A stretch of 64,000 bases of DNA. Source: DATJPD01 sp035506575 (GTDB lineage: Bacteria > Pseudomonadota > Alphaproteobacteria > CACIAM-22H2). The DNA lies in contig DATJPD010000219.1 of NCBI GenBank assembly GCA_035506575.1, positions 1-64,000 on the forward strand, read 5' to 3'. Below, piece by piece: positions 25,527 to 33,449 of the stretch (position 1 is the first letter of the stretch; every line of letters starts with the position of its first letter). The notes beneath the pieces are model-generated. The model made no database searches, was not told the origin of the DNA, and saw only the letters and a program-made list of their open reading frames with translations. Position numbers and translations under genes: made by a program.

Positions 25527-25620
25527 CGTGGGTGCCCCTCGGGGACCCGCCTTACGACCGTAGGGTCCGACCATGTGGTGGGCCTGAATTTAACCATGTT
25601 GCTCAATGGAGAATGTGGCC
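25527..25620 (+). promoter_or_regulatory. Candidate ROSE-type RNA thermometer
   Basis: The leader carries a first hairpin (GGGTGCCCC-TC-GGGGACCC, about 25530-25548) and a proximal segment CATGTTGCTCAATGGAGAATG. In that segment TTGCT faces the GGAGA ribosome site, as in ROSE elements of rhizobial small heat-shock genes, where heat melts the pairing and frees the site. Identification rests on these motifs and position, and no folding was computed. Confidence 0.55.
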
Positions 25621-26073
25621 ATGACGACCTTCGATTTTTCCCCCCTTTTCCGCTCGACCATCGGCTTCGACCGGCTGGGCCAGCTTCTGGACCAGGCGCT
25701 GGTCGATGAGGGTTCGAGCTATCCGCCCTACAACATCGAGAAGACGGGCGAGGACGCCTATCGCATCACGATGGCGGTCGCCGGCTTCGGCGAGGATGAC
25801 CTGAACATCGTGGCGCAGGACAACATGCTGGTCGTCTCCGGCAAGGCGAAGCCCGCCGACGAGAAGACCGAGTACCTCTATCGCGGCATCGCCGGCCGCG
25901 CGTTCGAGCGCCGCTTCCAGCTCGCGGACCACATCAAGGTGGCCGGCGCGCAGCTGCTGAACGGGCTGCTCCATGTCGACCTCGTCCGCGAGGTGCCGGA
26001 GGCCAAGCGGCCGCGCACCATCAAGGTCGAGACCGGCGCACCGAAGGCCAAGCTCGAAGCCAGGGCGGCCTAA
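25621..26073 (+). CDS. Small heat-shock protein, Hsp20/IbpA type
   Basis: A 150-residue alpha-crystallin-type chaperone. Its N-terminus FDFSPLFRSTIGFDRLGQLL is typical of class A rhizobial-type IbpA proteins. The alpha-crystallin domain includes YPPYNIEKTGEDAYRITMAV, and FERRFQLADHIKV is followed by the conserved NGLLHVDL strand. It holds unfolding proteins for refolding by DnaK/ClpB. The ATG at 25621 is preferred over 25606, because GGAGA overlaps the latter. Regulation is probably by a sigma-32 promoter and an RNA thermometer. Confidence 0.93.
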   Translation: MTTFDFSPLFRSTIGFDRLGQLLDQALVDEGSSYPPYNIEKTGEDAYRITMAVAGFGEDDLNIVAQDNMLVVSGKAKPADEKTEYLYRGIAGRAFERRFQLADHIKVAGAQLLNGLLHVDLVREVPEAKRPRTIKVETGAPKAKLEARAA

Positions 26074-26100
26074 GCCCCTCATCTTCGGGTCTCAGACCAG

Positions 26101-26129
26101 GGCGCGGGAGATTTTCTCCCGCGCCTTTT
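26101..26129 (+). terminator. Terminator after hsp20
   Basis: GGCGCGGGAGA (26101-26111), TTT loop, TCTCCCGCGCC (26115-26125) followed by TTTTCTCTT: a perfect 11-bp stem with a T-rich tail. Confidence 0.9.
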
Positions 26130-26133
26130 CTCT

Positions 26134-26922
26134 TCAGATGATCTCCGCCAGCGCCGCGATCGTCTCGTCGGGCTGCTCGATCATCATCATGTGGCCGGCG
26201 TGCGGCAGGATGACCGTGCGAGCATCAGCAATACGCGTGGCAAGCTCGCGCGCCCCGGTGGGCGGGGTCATGCGGTCGATCTCGCCCAGCAGCAGCAGGG
26301 TCGGACAGAGAACCTGGGCCGCGGCGTCGACGGCTCCCTTGTAGGCGTTGCAGGCGGCGAGTGCGGCGGCGAGCGCGCCCAGCGGCGTGCGCTCGAGAAG
26401 CCGCAGGCCCGAGCCCATCATCCACAGGCCGGGCACGCGCGAGCCGCCGAGATGCGCCCAACGGCCGTAGCCCCACGATGCGATCAGGTCGAGGGCCGCG
26501 TGGTCGGATGATTCCGCGGCGCGCTGAAGATCCGGATGCACCGGCATCTGGGCCGCGATGCCCAGGAGCGCCAACGCCCACACCCGCGCCGGTGCCTGCG
26601 CCGCACATTCGAGCGCCACGAACGCGCCCATCGAATGGCCGACCAGGGCGGCCTTCGGGGCGCGCACGGCATCGAGCAGCTTTTCCGTCCAGGCCGCCAT
26701 GTCGGCGATGCCAGGCAAAGGCGGCCCCTCCGAGCGGCCGTTGCCGGGCAGATCCACGTTCAGCACCGCACGGCCGTGATGCGCGAAGTAGCGCGCCTGC
26801 AGCATCCAGGCGGTGTGGTCGAAGCCGGCGCCGTGCAGGAACACGACGACCGGCCGCTCGGGATCGAAGTCGCGGCCGCCGGTCGATGCGAACACGCTGC
26901 GGCCGTCGACGGTGAGATTCAC
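26134..26922 (-). CDS. Alpha/beta hydrolase
   Basis: A 262-residue alpha/beta-fold hydrolase. HGAGFDHTAW forms the oxyanion region, LVGHSMGAFVAL carries the nucleophile Ser, GEIDRMTPP the acidic residue and LPHAGHMMMIEQP the catalytic His. Resemblance is to esterase/lactonase-type members; the substrate is unknown. Its GTG start overlaps the stop of the O-acetylhomoserine sulfhydrylase gene by four bases (GTGA). Co-translation suggests a role linked to sulfur amino-acid metabolism, possibly acting on the acyl donor, but this is only inference. Confidence 0.85.
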   Translation of the reverse strand: MNLTVDGRSVFASTGGRDFDPERPVVVFLHGAGFDHTAWMLQARYFAHHGRAVLNVDLPGNGRSEGPPLPGIADMAAWTEKLLDAVRAPKAALVGHSMGAFVALECAAQAPARVWALALLGIAAQMPVHPDLQRAAESSDHAALDLIASWGYGRWAHLGGSRVPGLWMMGSGLRLLERTPLGALAAALAACNAYKGAVDAAAQVLCPTLLLLGEIDRMTPPTGARELATRIADARTVILPHAGHMMMIEQPDETIAALAEII

Positions 26923-28226
26923 GACGCCCCCTTGCGCGCGGCGCGCAGCGCCTGGCCGAGATCGTCGATCAAATCGCCCGCGTCCTCGAGGCCGACCGAG
27001 AGCCGCACCATCTCTTCGCCCACGCCCGCCGCGGCCAGCGCGGCCGCATCCATCTGCTGGTGCGTGGTGCTGGCCGGATGGATGACCAAAGACTTGGCGT
27101 CCCCCACATTGGCGAGGTGGGAGAAGACGCGCAGCGCCTCGATGAAGCGCCGGCCGGCGGCGCGCCCGCCCTTGATGCCGAAGCTCACGATCGAGCCCGC
27201 GCCGCGCGGCAGCATCTTCTCGGCCAACGCCCGGTCGGGGTGGTTTGCAAGCTCGGGCGAATTCACCCACGCCACCTCCTCGGAGGCGGCGAGAAACGCA
27301 GCGACCCGGCGAGCGTTCTCGACGTGCCGGCTCATGCGCACCGGCAGGGTCTCGACACCTTGCAGGATATAGAACGCGTTCGCCGGGCTCATGCAGGCGC
27401 CGAAATCGCGCAGGCCCTCGACTCTAGCGCGCATGATGAAGGCCTGGGTGCCGAACTCCTCGGCGAAGTCGAGGCCGTGATAGCCCGCATAGGGCTCGGT
27501 CAGGGTCGGAAACTTGCCCGACGCCTCCCAGTCGAACCGGCCGCCATCGACCAGCACGCCGCCGATCGCGACACCGTGCCCGCCCAGCCACTTGGTGGCC
27601 GAGTGGAGCACGAGATCGGCCCCCCATTCGAACGGCCGGCAGAGATAGGGCGTCGCGAAGGTCGAATCGATGAGGAGAGGCAGGTGCGCCTCATGCGCCA
27701 CCTTGGCCACGGCGGCGATGTCGAGCACCTCGAGGCCCGGATTGCCCAGCACCTCGCCATACACCACGCGAGTCTCGGGCCTGATCGCCGCCCGGAACGC
27801 CTGCGGATCGCGCGGGTTGACGAAGCTCGTCGTGATCCCGAAGCGCGGCAGGGTGTGGGCGAAGAGATTGTGCGAGCCGCCGTAGATCGAGGCCGACGAC
27901 ACGATGTGACCGCCCTGCCCCATCAAGGTGGCCACCGCCAGATGCAGGGCCGCCTGTCCGCTCGCCGTGGCCACGGCGCCCACACCCCCCTCCAGGGCTG
28001 CGATGCGCTCTTCGAGCACCGATACGGTGGGGTTGGAGATGCGCGTGTAGATGTGCCCCGGCCGCTCCAGGTTGAACAGCGAGGCCGCCGTGTCGACGTC
28101 GGGGAACACGTAGGACGTCGTCTGATAGATGGGCACGGCGCGGGACCCGGTCAGCGGATCGGGGTGCTGGCCCGCGTGCAGGCTCAGGGTGTCGAACTTG
28201 AAGAACTTCGGATCCGGGGGTGGCAT
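26919..28226 (-). CDS. metY: O-acetylhomoserine aminocarboxypropyltransferase (sulfhydrylase)
   Basis: A 435-residue PLP enzyme of the Cys/Met metabolism family. N-terminal TLSLHAGQHPDPLTGSRAVP is typical of O-acetylhomoserine sulfhydrylases. The PLP lysine is in LVLHSATKWLGGHG and the phosphate-binding region is in TASGQAALHLAVATL. The length and the block SHLANVGDAKSLVIHPASTTH support MetY over MetB/MetC. It makes homocysteine from O-acetylhomoserine and sulfide. A strong bidirectional terminator precedes its start. Confidence 0.93.
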   Translation of the reverse strand: MPPPDPKFFKFDTLSLHAGQHPDPLTGSRAVPIYQTTSYVFPDVDTAASLFNLERPGHIYTRISNPTVSVLEERIAALEGGVGAVATASGQAALHLAVATLMGQGGHIVSSASIYGGSHNLFAHTLPRFGITTSFVNPRDPQAFRAAIRPETRVVYGEVLGNPGLEVLDIAAVAKVAHEAHLPLLIDSTFATPYLCRPFEWGADLVLHSATKWLGGHGVAIGGVLVDGGRFDWEASGKFPTLTEPYAGYHGLDFAEEFGTQAFIMRARVEGLRDFGACMSPANAFYILQGVETLPVRMSRHVENARRVAAFLAASEEVAWVNSPELANHPDRALAEKMLPRGAGSIVSFGIKGGRAAGRRFIEALRVFSHLANVGDAKSLVIHPASTTHQQMDAAALAAAGVGEEMVRLSVGLEDAGDLIDDLGQALRAARKGAS

Positions 28227-28273
28227 GGGGCTTATTGTGACCCGGCTCGCGCGTAGCCGCCACTGGCCGAAAA

Positions 28274-28314
28274 ATTAAGGGCCACCCCGTGGGGTGGCCC
28301 CGTTAATTCTTTTT
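28274..28314. terminator. Bidirectional terminator
   Basis: GGGCCACCCC (28279-28288), GT, GGGGTGGCCC (28291-28300), extended by outer ATTAA/TTAAT, followed by CTTTTTT on + and by AATTTTTC on -. It separates pfk from metY, both on the - strand, so it mainly ends pfk transcription. Confidence 0.88.
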
Positions 28315-28423
28315 TCGATCGTCCCTGTCCAACTCGGTGCGTTGAAAAATTTCTATCCAAGGCTGTGGATAAGAGTCAAGCGGCCGTGCGCGCCTAACCG
28401 GCCCCCGGGCGCATCAAACGGCC

Positions 28424-29500
28424 CTAATCGCCCAGGCATATTCCGAGCCCGCGCGCGGTGCGCACCAAGGGGCCGTTCGGATCGACCACGTGCGGATGCT
28501 GGATCGCGTCGCCGAGCGGCACGTCGATCACCTCGCGGTTCCACAGCGCCACCATGCGGTCGAACTGGCCCGCGGCGATCAGCTCGACGGCTTTGATGCC
28601 GAAGGCGCCGGCGAGCAGGCGGTCGCGCGCCATCGGCGGGCCGCCGCGCTGCACGTGACCGAGCTGGGTCACGCGCGTCTCGGCCCCGGTCAGCCGCGTG
28701 ATCTCGTCGGCGAAGTAGTGGCCGATCCCGCCATAGCGCACCTGCCCGCCCGCATAGGCGACGTTGGCGGCTGCCCCTTCGGCCGTGCGCACGGCCTCGG
28801 AGACGACCACCAGGGCGAAGTTGCGCCCGCGCGCCTTCACCGCCTCGATCTTCGCCTTGATGGAATCGAGCCGCCACGGGATCTCCGGGATCAGCACGAT
28901 GTCGGCGCCGCCGGCGATCCCGGCCGAGAGGGCGATGTGCCCCGCGTCGCGGCCCATGACCTCGAGCAGCATGACGCGGCTGTGGCTTGCCGCGGTCGGC
29001 TGCAGATTGTCGAGCGCTTCGGTGGCCACCTCGACCGCCGTGGTGAAGCCGAGCGAGATCTCGGTCATGTCGAGATCGTTGTCGATCGTCTTCGGAATGC
29101 CGACGAGGTTGATCCCGCCCTGTTTGGCCAGCCGCCGCAGGATCGCGAAGCTGCCGTCACCGCCGATCCCGATCAGCGCGTCGAGGCGCAGCATGCGATA
29201 GCCCTCGATCACCTCGCCCGAGCGGTCGACCTTGCGGCCGTCCGCCAGCGGAAACGCGAACGGATCGCCCTTGTTCGTGGTGCCGAGGATCGTGCCGCCC
29301 TGGCGCATGACGGCGGTATCGGTGACCCCGAAGCCGAGCTCGTCGGCCTGCACCGGGCGCTCCATGAGGCCGGCCGTGCCGTTGCGGATGCCGACCACCG
29401 TCCAGCCGAGGGCCGCCGCCCGCAGCACCACCGCCCGGATGGCGGCGTTGAGACCGGCACAATCGCCGCCGCTGGTGAGGATCCCGATCCGCTTGCTCAT
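28424..29500 (-). CDS. 6-phosphofructokinase, mixed-signature group
   Basis: 358 residues with the PFK-A fold: LTSGGDCAGLNAAIR at residue 9, GIGGDGSFAIL near 111-121, PKTIDND near 136-142, MGRDAGHIAL and LGHVQRGG. Glycine at position 116 (GGDGS) is the ATP-type residue at this site, while Lys137 (PKTIDND rather than PGTIDND) is shared with PPi-dependent enzymes. The G plus K combination is known from ATP-using actinobacterial relatives, so ATP is the likelier donor. It phosphorylates fructose-6-phosphate in glycolysis. Confidence 0.9.
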   Translation of the reverse strand: MSKRIGILTSGGDCAGLNAAIRAVVLRAAALGWTVVGIRNGTAGLMERPVQADELGFGVTDTAVMRQGGTILGTTNKGDPFAFPLADGRKVDRSGEVIEGYRMLRLDALIGIGGDGSFAILRRLAKQGGINLVGIPKTIDNDLDMTEISLGFTTAVEVATEALDNLQPTAASHSRVMLLEVMGRDAGHIALSAGIAGGADIVLIPEIPWRLDSIKAKIEAVKARGRNFALVVVSEAVRTAEGAAANVAYAGGQVRYGGIGHYFADEITRLTGAETRVTQLGHVQRGGPPMARDRLLAGAFGIKAVELIAAGQFDRMVALWNREVIDVPLGDAIQHPHVVDPNGPLVRTARGLGICLGD

Positions 29501-29604
29501 TCGGTCCCTTTCAAAATCTCGCCGAACCGGGCTTTCGGGCCGGTCGCGGCCGCGTGCGTTTTCTGGTAGGATTCTGCCGCTTCTCCTCGTTTTCAGCGGT
29601 ACCT

Positions 29605-29811
29605 ATGGACGACCCCGAGCACGTGGCGTTACGACGCCGACTCGTCGAACTGAAGACCGAGCATCGCGATCTCGACGACGTGATCGCGCGCCTGTCCGAG
29701 CGCCAGCCTTTCGACCAGATTCAGCTTCAGCGCCTCAAGAAGCGCAAGTTGCATTTGAAGGACCTGATCTCGCAGATCGAGAACCAGCTCCTGCCGGATA
29801 TCATCGCGTAG
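29605..29811 (+). CDS. YdcH-like DUF465 protein
   Basis: A 68-residue helical protein of the DUF465 (YdcH) family: HVALRRRLVELKTEHRDLDD and QLQRLKKRKLHLKDLISQIE. It should form a short antiparallel coiled coil. The function is unknown. The ATG at 29605 is chosen since the upstream in-frame part is not conserved-looking. It is divergent from pfk and convergent with the GGDEF gene. Confidence 0.85.
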   Translation: MDDPEHVALRRRLVELKTEHRDLDDVIARLSERQPFDQIQLQRLKKRKLHLKDLISQIENQLLPDIIA

Positions 29812-29839
29812 GGCCGCTTTTCCGAGCTAACGGCGCAGC

Positions 29840-30610
29840 TCACCCTTCCGAGCGATATTTCTTCTGCGCGTACATCGCGCGGTCGGCGGCCTCGATCGCT
29901 TGTGCGGCGGCGTCGAGCGCCTGATGCGCGCCGCTGCCCCCGCTTCTGAACGTGTGCACGCCCCACGACACCGAGGCCGGAATCGCGACACCGTTCCAGT
30001 CGACCGGCTTGGCCGCGACCGCACCGGCGAGGGTCGCCGCCTTCTCCATCGCCCCACCCTCATCGGTGTACGGCAAGAGCACGCCGAACTCGTCGCCGCC
30101 GAGCCGGCCCACGACGTCGGCCTCGCGCACGTTCTCGACCAGCACGCGCGCGACATAGGCGATGACGGCATCGCCCGCCGCGTGCCCGTAGGTGTCGTTG
30201 ACCGGCTTCAAGCCGTTCAAGTCGAAATAGATCATGCTCGAGACGGTGTCGTAGCGGTCGGCGAACGACATCATGCGCGTGAGCTCGCGCACGAAGGCGC
30301 GCCGGTTCTGGACCGGGGTCAGCGGATCCTGGTCGGCGAGCTGCTCGAGATGCGCGATGCGCGCCTCTTTCTGCTGAAGGTCGCGGCGCAGCTTCTCGAC
30401 CTCGGCCATCAGCGCCATGATCGCGCCGCGCACCTTGGGCGTGAATTCCGTCTCCGGCACGTCGAGGATGGCGGCGATATCGGAGAGTGCCGGCGCCTTG
30501 GTCGCCGAATCGGCGGCGCGCGCATAGGCGGCAGCGCCCACGCCCGCTTTCTTGTCCGTGGCGGAGAGACGGCCTGAGCTCGCCACCCCTTTGGTGTCGC
30601 CGACTTTCAT
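29840..30610 (-). CDS. Diguanylate cyclase (GGDEF protein)
   Basis: About 256 residues: an unstructured N-terminus, a coiled-coil helix (MALMAEVEKLRRDLQQKEARI) and a C-terminal GGDEF domain. DPLTPVQNRRAF starts the domain and RLGGDEFGVLLPY holds the active site, so it should make cyclic-di-GMP. The product-inhibition site RxxD (READ) sits exactly five residues before GGDEF, so feedback control is expected. No TM helix or sensory domain is visible, so the enzyme is cytoplasmic and probably dimerises through the coiled coil. Confidence 0.92.
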   Translation of the reverse strand: MKVGDTKGVASSGRLSATDKKAGVGAAAYARAADSATKAPALSDIAAILDVPETEFTPKVRGAIMALMAEVEKLRRDLQQKEARIAHLEQLADQDPLTPVQNRRAFVRELTRMMSFADRYDTVSSMIYFDLNGLKPVNDTYGHAAGDAVIAYVARVLVENVREADVVGRLGGDEFGVLLPYTDEGGAMEKAATLAGAVAAKPVDWNGVAIPASVSWGVHTFRSGGSGAHQALDAAAQAIEAADRAMYAQKKYRSEG

Positions 30611-30690
30611 TCCGTCTCGTGTTCGTGCGGACCGCACGATGGGCCGCCCGTCAACACTTGGCGACTCATCGCTAACAGAATACTAACGAT

Positions 30691-30721
30691 TTGCTACCAA
30701 CACGTAAATTTGGTTTATAAG
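30691..30721 (+). promoter_or_regulatory. Putative promoter for purE-purK
   Basis: TTGCTA (30691-30696) and TATAAG (30716-30721) with a 19-base spacer lie 65 bases before purE. The spacer is longer than ideal. The -10 hexamer matches those of rpsU and rpmE. Confidence 0.4.
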
Positions 30722-30786
30722 CCCCTTCTTCGGCCGCTCGAGCCCGCCCAGGGTCGAGGCCGCCCTGGAGGGGGAAGTTTCACGGC

Positions 30787-31356
30787 ATGGCCCGCGTCCG
30801 GACAAGCAATACCGCGCGAAATCGCAGCACCGCGGGCCGCCAGCGCCCGCTCGTCGGCATCGTCATGGGCAGCCAGTCGGACTGGGAGACGATGCGTCAC
30901 GCGGCTGACACATTGGCCGCACTCGGCGTGCCGCATGAATCCAAGATCGTCTCCGCGCACCGGACGCCGCGCCGGCTGTACGAGTACGCAGCCGCGGCAC
31001 GCGATCGCGGCCTCAAGGCGGTGATTGCCGGCGCCGGCGGTGCTGCCCACCTGCCTGGCATGACGGCTTCGCTCACCCCGCTGCCGGTCTTCGGCGTGCC
31101 GGTGGAGAGCCGCACGCTCAAGGGCCTCGACAGCCTGTTGTCCATCGCGCAGATGCCGGCCGGCATTCCGGTGGGCACGTTGGCGATCGGCCGCGCCGGT
31201 GCGGTGAATGCCGCGTTGCTGGCCGCCTCGGTGCTGGCGCTCACCGATGCGAAGATCGCGGCCGCCCTCGACAAATGGCGGGACCGGCAGACCGCGAGCG
31301 TGGCCCTGCGGCCTTCGGATGCCCCGGAGGCCAAACCGAAGAAGCGGCGCGCATGA
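30787..31356 (+). CDS. purE: N5-carboxyaminoimidazole ribonucleotide mutase
   Basis: 189 residues, class I PurE. Motifs VGIVMGSQSDW, KIVSAHRTPRRLYEY with the catalytic His and GAGGAAHLPGM are intact. It moves the carboxyl group of N5-CAIR to give CAIR in purine synthesis. The N-terminus has about 20 extra basic residues and the C-terminus ~20 more (KPKKRRA), beyond the usual ~165. The purK start overlaps the stop by four bases (ATGA). Confidence 0.96.
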   Translation: MARVRTSNTARNRSTAGRQRPLVGIVMGSQSDWETMRHAADTLAALGVPHESKIVSAHRTPRRLYEYAAAARDRGLKAVIAGAGGAAHLPGMTASLTPLPVFGVPVESRTLKGLDSLLSIAQMPAGIPVGTLAIGRAGAVNAALLAASVLALTDAKIAAALDKWRDRQTASVALRPSDAPEAKPKKRRA

Positions 31357-32462
31357 CTGTTGTCATTCCGCCCGGTTCTACGATAGGCGTGCTCGGTGGC
31401 GGCCAGCTTGGCCGCATGACGGCCCTCGCGGCCGCGGCCCTCGGCTATCGCTGCCACATCTTCTCGCCGGAAAAGGACGCGCCGGCGGCGCAGGTGGCCC
31501 ACGCCCAGACCGTTGCCGCCTACACCGACGGCAAGGCGCTGGCCAAGTTCGCAAGCCAGGTGGCGGTGGTCACCTACGAGTTCGAGAACATCCCCTACGA
31601 GCCGGTCGTCGAGCTCGCGGCGAAGGTCCCGGTGCGGCCATCGCCCGACGTCCTGCGCATCACCCAGGACCGGCTCCACGAAAAAGACTTCGTCAACAGC
31701 GTCGGCGTCGCCACCGCGAAATATCGCCCGATCGCCAACCTGGCCGAGCTGATGGCGGCCGTGGAGCAGATCGGCCGGCCCTCGGTGCTGAAGACCGCGC
31801 GCATGGGCTACGACGGCAAGGGCCAGGTGCCGATCCGCGCCGACACCGACCTCGGGCGCGCCTGGGACAGCCTCACGCACGCGATGCCGGCACCGGTGCA
31901 GGGAATCCTCGAGGGCTTCGTCGACTTCGAGCGCGAGGTGTCGGCGATCGTGGCGCGCGGGCTCGACGGCAAGACCGCCTCCTATGTCGCGGTCGAGAAC
32001 CGGCACGAGAACCATATCCTCGCGCAGACGATCGCACCCGCGCGCGTGCCGTTCGAGACCGCGCGGCGCGCCGAGGGGATCGCCCGGCATATCGCCGAGA
32101 AGATCGGGCTGGTGGGCATCATGGGGGTCGAGATGTTCGTCGGTCGCGACGGCGCCCTCCTCGTGAACGAGCTCGCCCCCCGGCCGCACAATTCCGGGCA
32201 CTGGACGATCGATGCGTGCGTGACCAGCCAGTTCGAGCAGGTGGTGCGCGCGATCTGCGGCCTGCCGCTCGGCAACCCGCGCCGGCATTCGGACGCGGTG
32301 ATGGACAACCTGATCGGCGATGCGGTCAACCGCTGGCCGGAGATCCTGAAGGACCCGGACGCGAAGCTGCATCTCTACGGCAAGCGCGAGGCGCGCCCCG
32401 GCCGCAAGATGGGCCACGTGACGCGCCTGTCGCCGCGCAAAGAAGAGACCCCGGGGGGCTGA
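31353..32462 (+). CDS. purK: N5-carboxyaminoimidazole ribonucleotide synthase
   Basis: 369 residues, ATP-grasp fold. GVLGGGQLGRMTALAAAALG opens the biotin-carboxylase-like domain, EFENIP is the family motif, LKTARMGYDGKGQ is the ATP-binding loop and NELAPRPHNSGHWTIDA the metal and substrate site. It makes N5-CAIR from AIR, ATP and bicarbonate, feeding PurE. Coupled to purE by an ATGA overlap. Confidence 0.97.
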   Translation: MTVVIPPGSTIGVLGGGQLGRMTALAAAALGYRCHIFSPEKDAPAAQVAHAQTVAAYTDGKALAKFASQVAVVTYEFENIPYEPVVELAAKVPVRPSPDVLRITQDRLHEKDFVNSVGVATAKYRPIANLAELMAAVEQIGRPSVLKTARMGYDGKGQVPIRADTDLGRAWDSLTHAMPAPVQGILEGFVDFEREVSAIVARGLDGKTASYVAVENRHENHILAQTIAPARVPFETARRAEGIARHIAEKIGLVGIMGVEMFVGRDGALLVNELAPRPHNSGHWTIDACVTSQFEQVVRAICGLPLGNPRRHSDAVMDNLIGDAVNRWPEILKDPDAKLHLYGKREARPGRKMGHVTRLSPRKEETPGG

Positions 32463-32465
32463 GCG

Positions 32466-33449
32466 ATGCAGGCGCTCGCCCGACTTGCCGGTGTGCTGGG
32501 CATCGCGGTCGTGGGGTTGGCGAACGCCAGGGGTGCCGGTGCGGCCGACGCCGCCTACCCGGCCCGCCCCGTGAAGATCATCGTTTCGTACGCGGCCGGC
32601 GGGATCAACGACATCGTGGGCCGCCTGCTCGCCCAGAAGATGACCGAGGATCTCGGGCAGCGCTTCTTCGTCGAGGACCGCCCGGGTGCGAACGGCAACG
32701 TGGCGAGCGAGCTCGCCGCCCGCGCCACACCCGACGGCTATACGCTCGAAATCGCCTCCGCCGGCCCGCATGCCATCAATGTGAGCCTCTACCCCCATCT
32801 GCCCTACGACCCGCTCAAGGATTTCGTGCCGATCTCGCTCGTGTCGTGGGAAGCGAGCCTGCTCATCGTCCGTCCGGGCCTGCCGGCGAAGACGTTCCCC
32901 GACCTGATCGCCCTCCTCAAGTCCGCCCCGCAGCCTCTCGCCTACGGCACCGCCGGATTCGGCTCCACGACCCATCTCGGCATGGAACTTCTCAAGATGA
33001 AGTCTGGCACCTCGATCACCCCGGTCGCCTATAAGGGCGCTTCGGAGGTGACGCAGGCCGTCGTCACGAGCCAGGTGGATTTCGCGTTCAACGGCACATC
33101 GACGGCGCTGGCCTCGGTGCGCGGCGGCCAGGTGCGCGCACTCGGCGTGTCGAGCCTGAAGCGCTCGGCCGTGCTGCCCGACGTGCCGGCCATCGCCGAG
33201 ACCCTGCCGGGATTCGAAGCGCTCGCCTGGCACGGACTCCTGGCGCCCGCGGGCACGCCGCAGCCGGTGATCGATATCCTCGCCAAGGAAGTGCAGAAGA
33301 TCGTCCGCGAGCCGGACATCGAGGCCCACATGCGCGACCTCGGAATCACCCCGGTCGGCTCGACGCCGGCCGAGTTCGCCAAGTTCATGGGCGACGAAAT
33401 CCGCAAATGGGCCGAAGTCGTGAAGGTCTCCGGCGCGAAGGTCGAGTAG
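32466..33449 (+). CDS. TctC/Bug-family solute-binding receptor
   Basis: A 327-residue periplasmic receptor of the tripartite tricarboxylate transporter (TTT) family. A signal peptide (to about residue 27) is followed by YPARPVKIIVSYAAGGINDIVGRLL, then FFVEDRPGANGNVASELAAR and the domain-2 block AYGTAGFGSTTHLGMELL. It binds a carboxylate or similar ligand. No TctA/TctB membrane subunits are nearby. The start lies 3 bases after the purK stop, so it is probably co-transcribed with a purine operon, an unusual position. Confidence 0.88.
   Translation: MQALARLAGVLGIAVVGLANARGAGAADAAYPARPVKIIVSYAAGGINDIVGRLLAQKMTEDLGQRFFVEDRPGANGNVASELAARATPDGYTLEIASAGPHAINVSLYPHLPYDPLKDFVPISLVSWEASLLIVRPGLPAKTFPDLIALLKSAPQPLAYGTAGFGSTTHLGMELLKMKSGTSITPVAYKGASEVTQAVVTSQVDFAFNGTSTALASVRGGQVRALGVSSLKRSAVLPDVPAIAETLPGFEALAWHGLLAPAGTPQPVIDILAKEVQKIVREPDIEAHMRDLGITPVGSTPAEFAKFMGDEIRKWAEVVKVSGAKVE

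Noticed and set aside
30897..33329. An 810-codon open frame on - opposite purE-purK and the receptor
   Set aside because: Composition (Arg/His/Asp/Val rich, few hydrophobic blocks) is that of a shadow frame. The opposite strand carries three intact family members.
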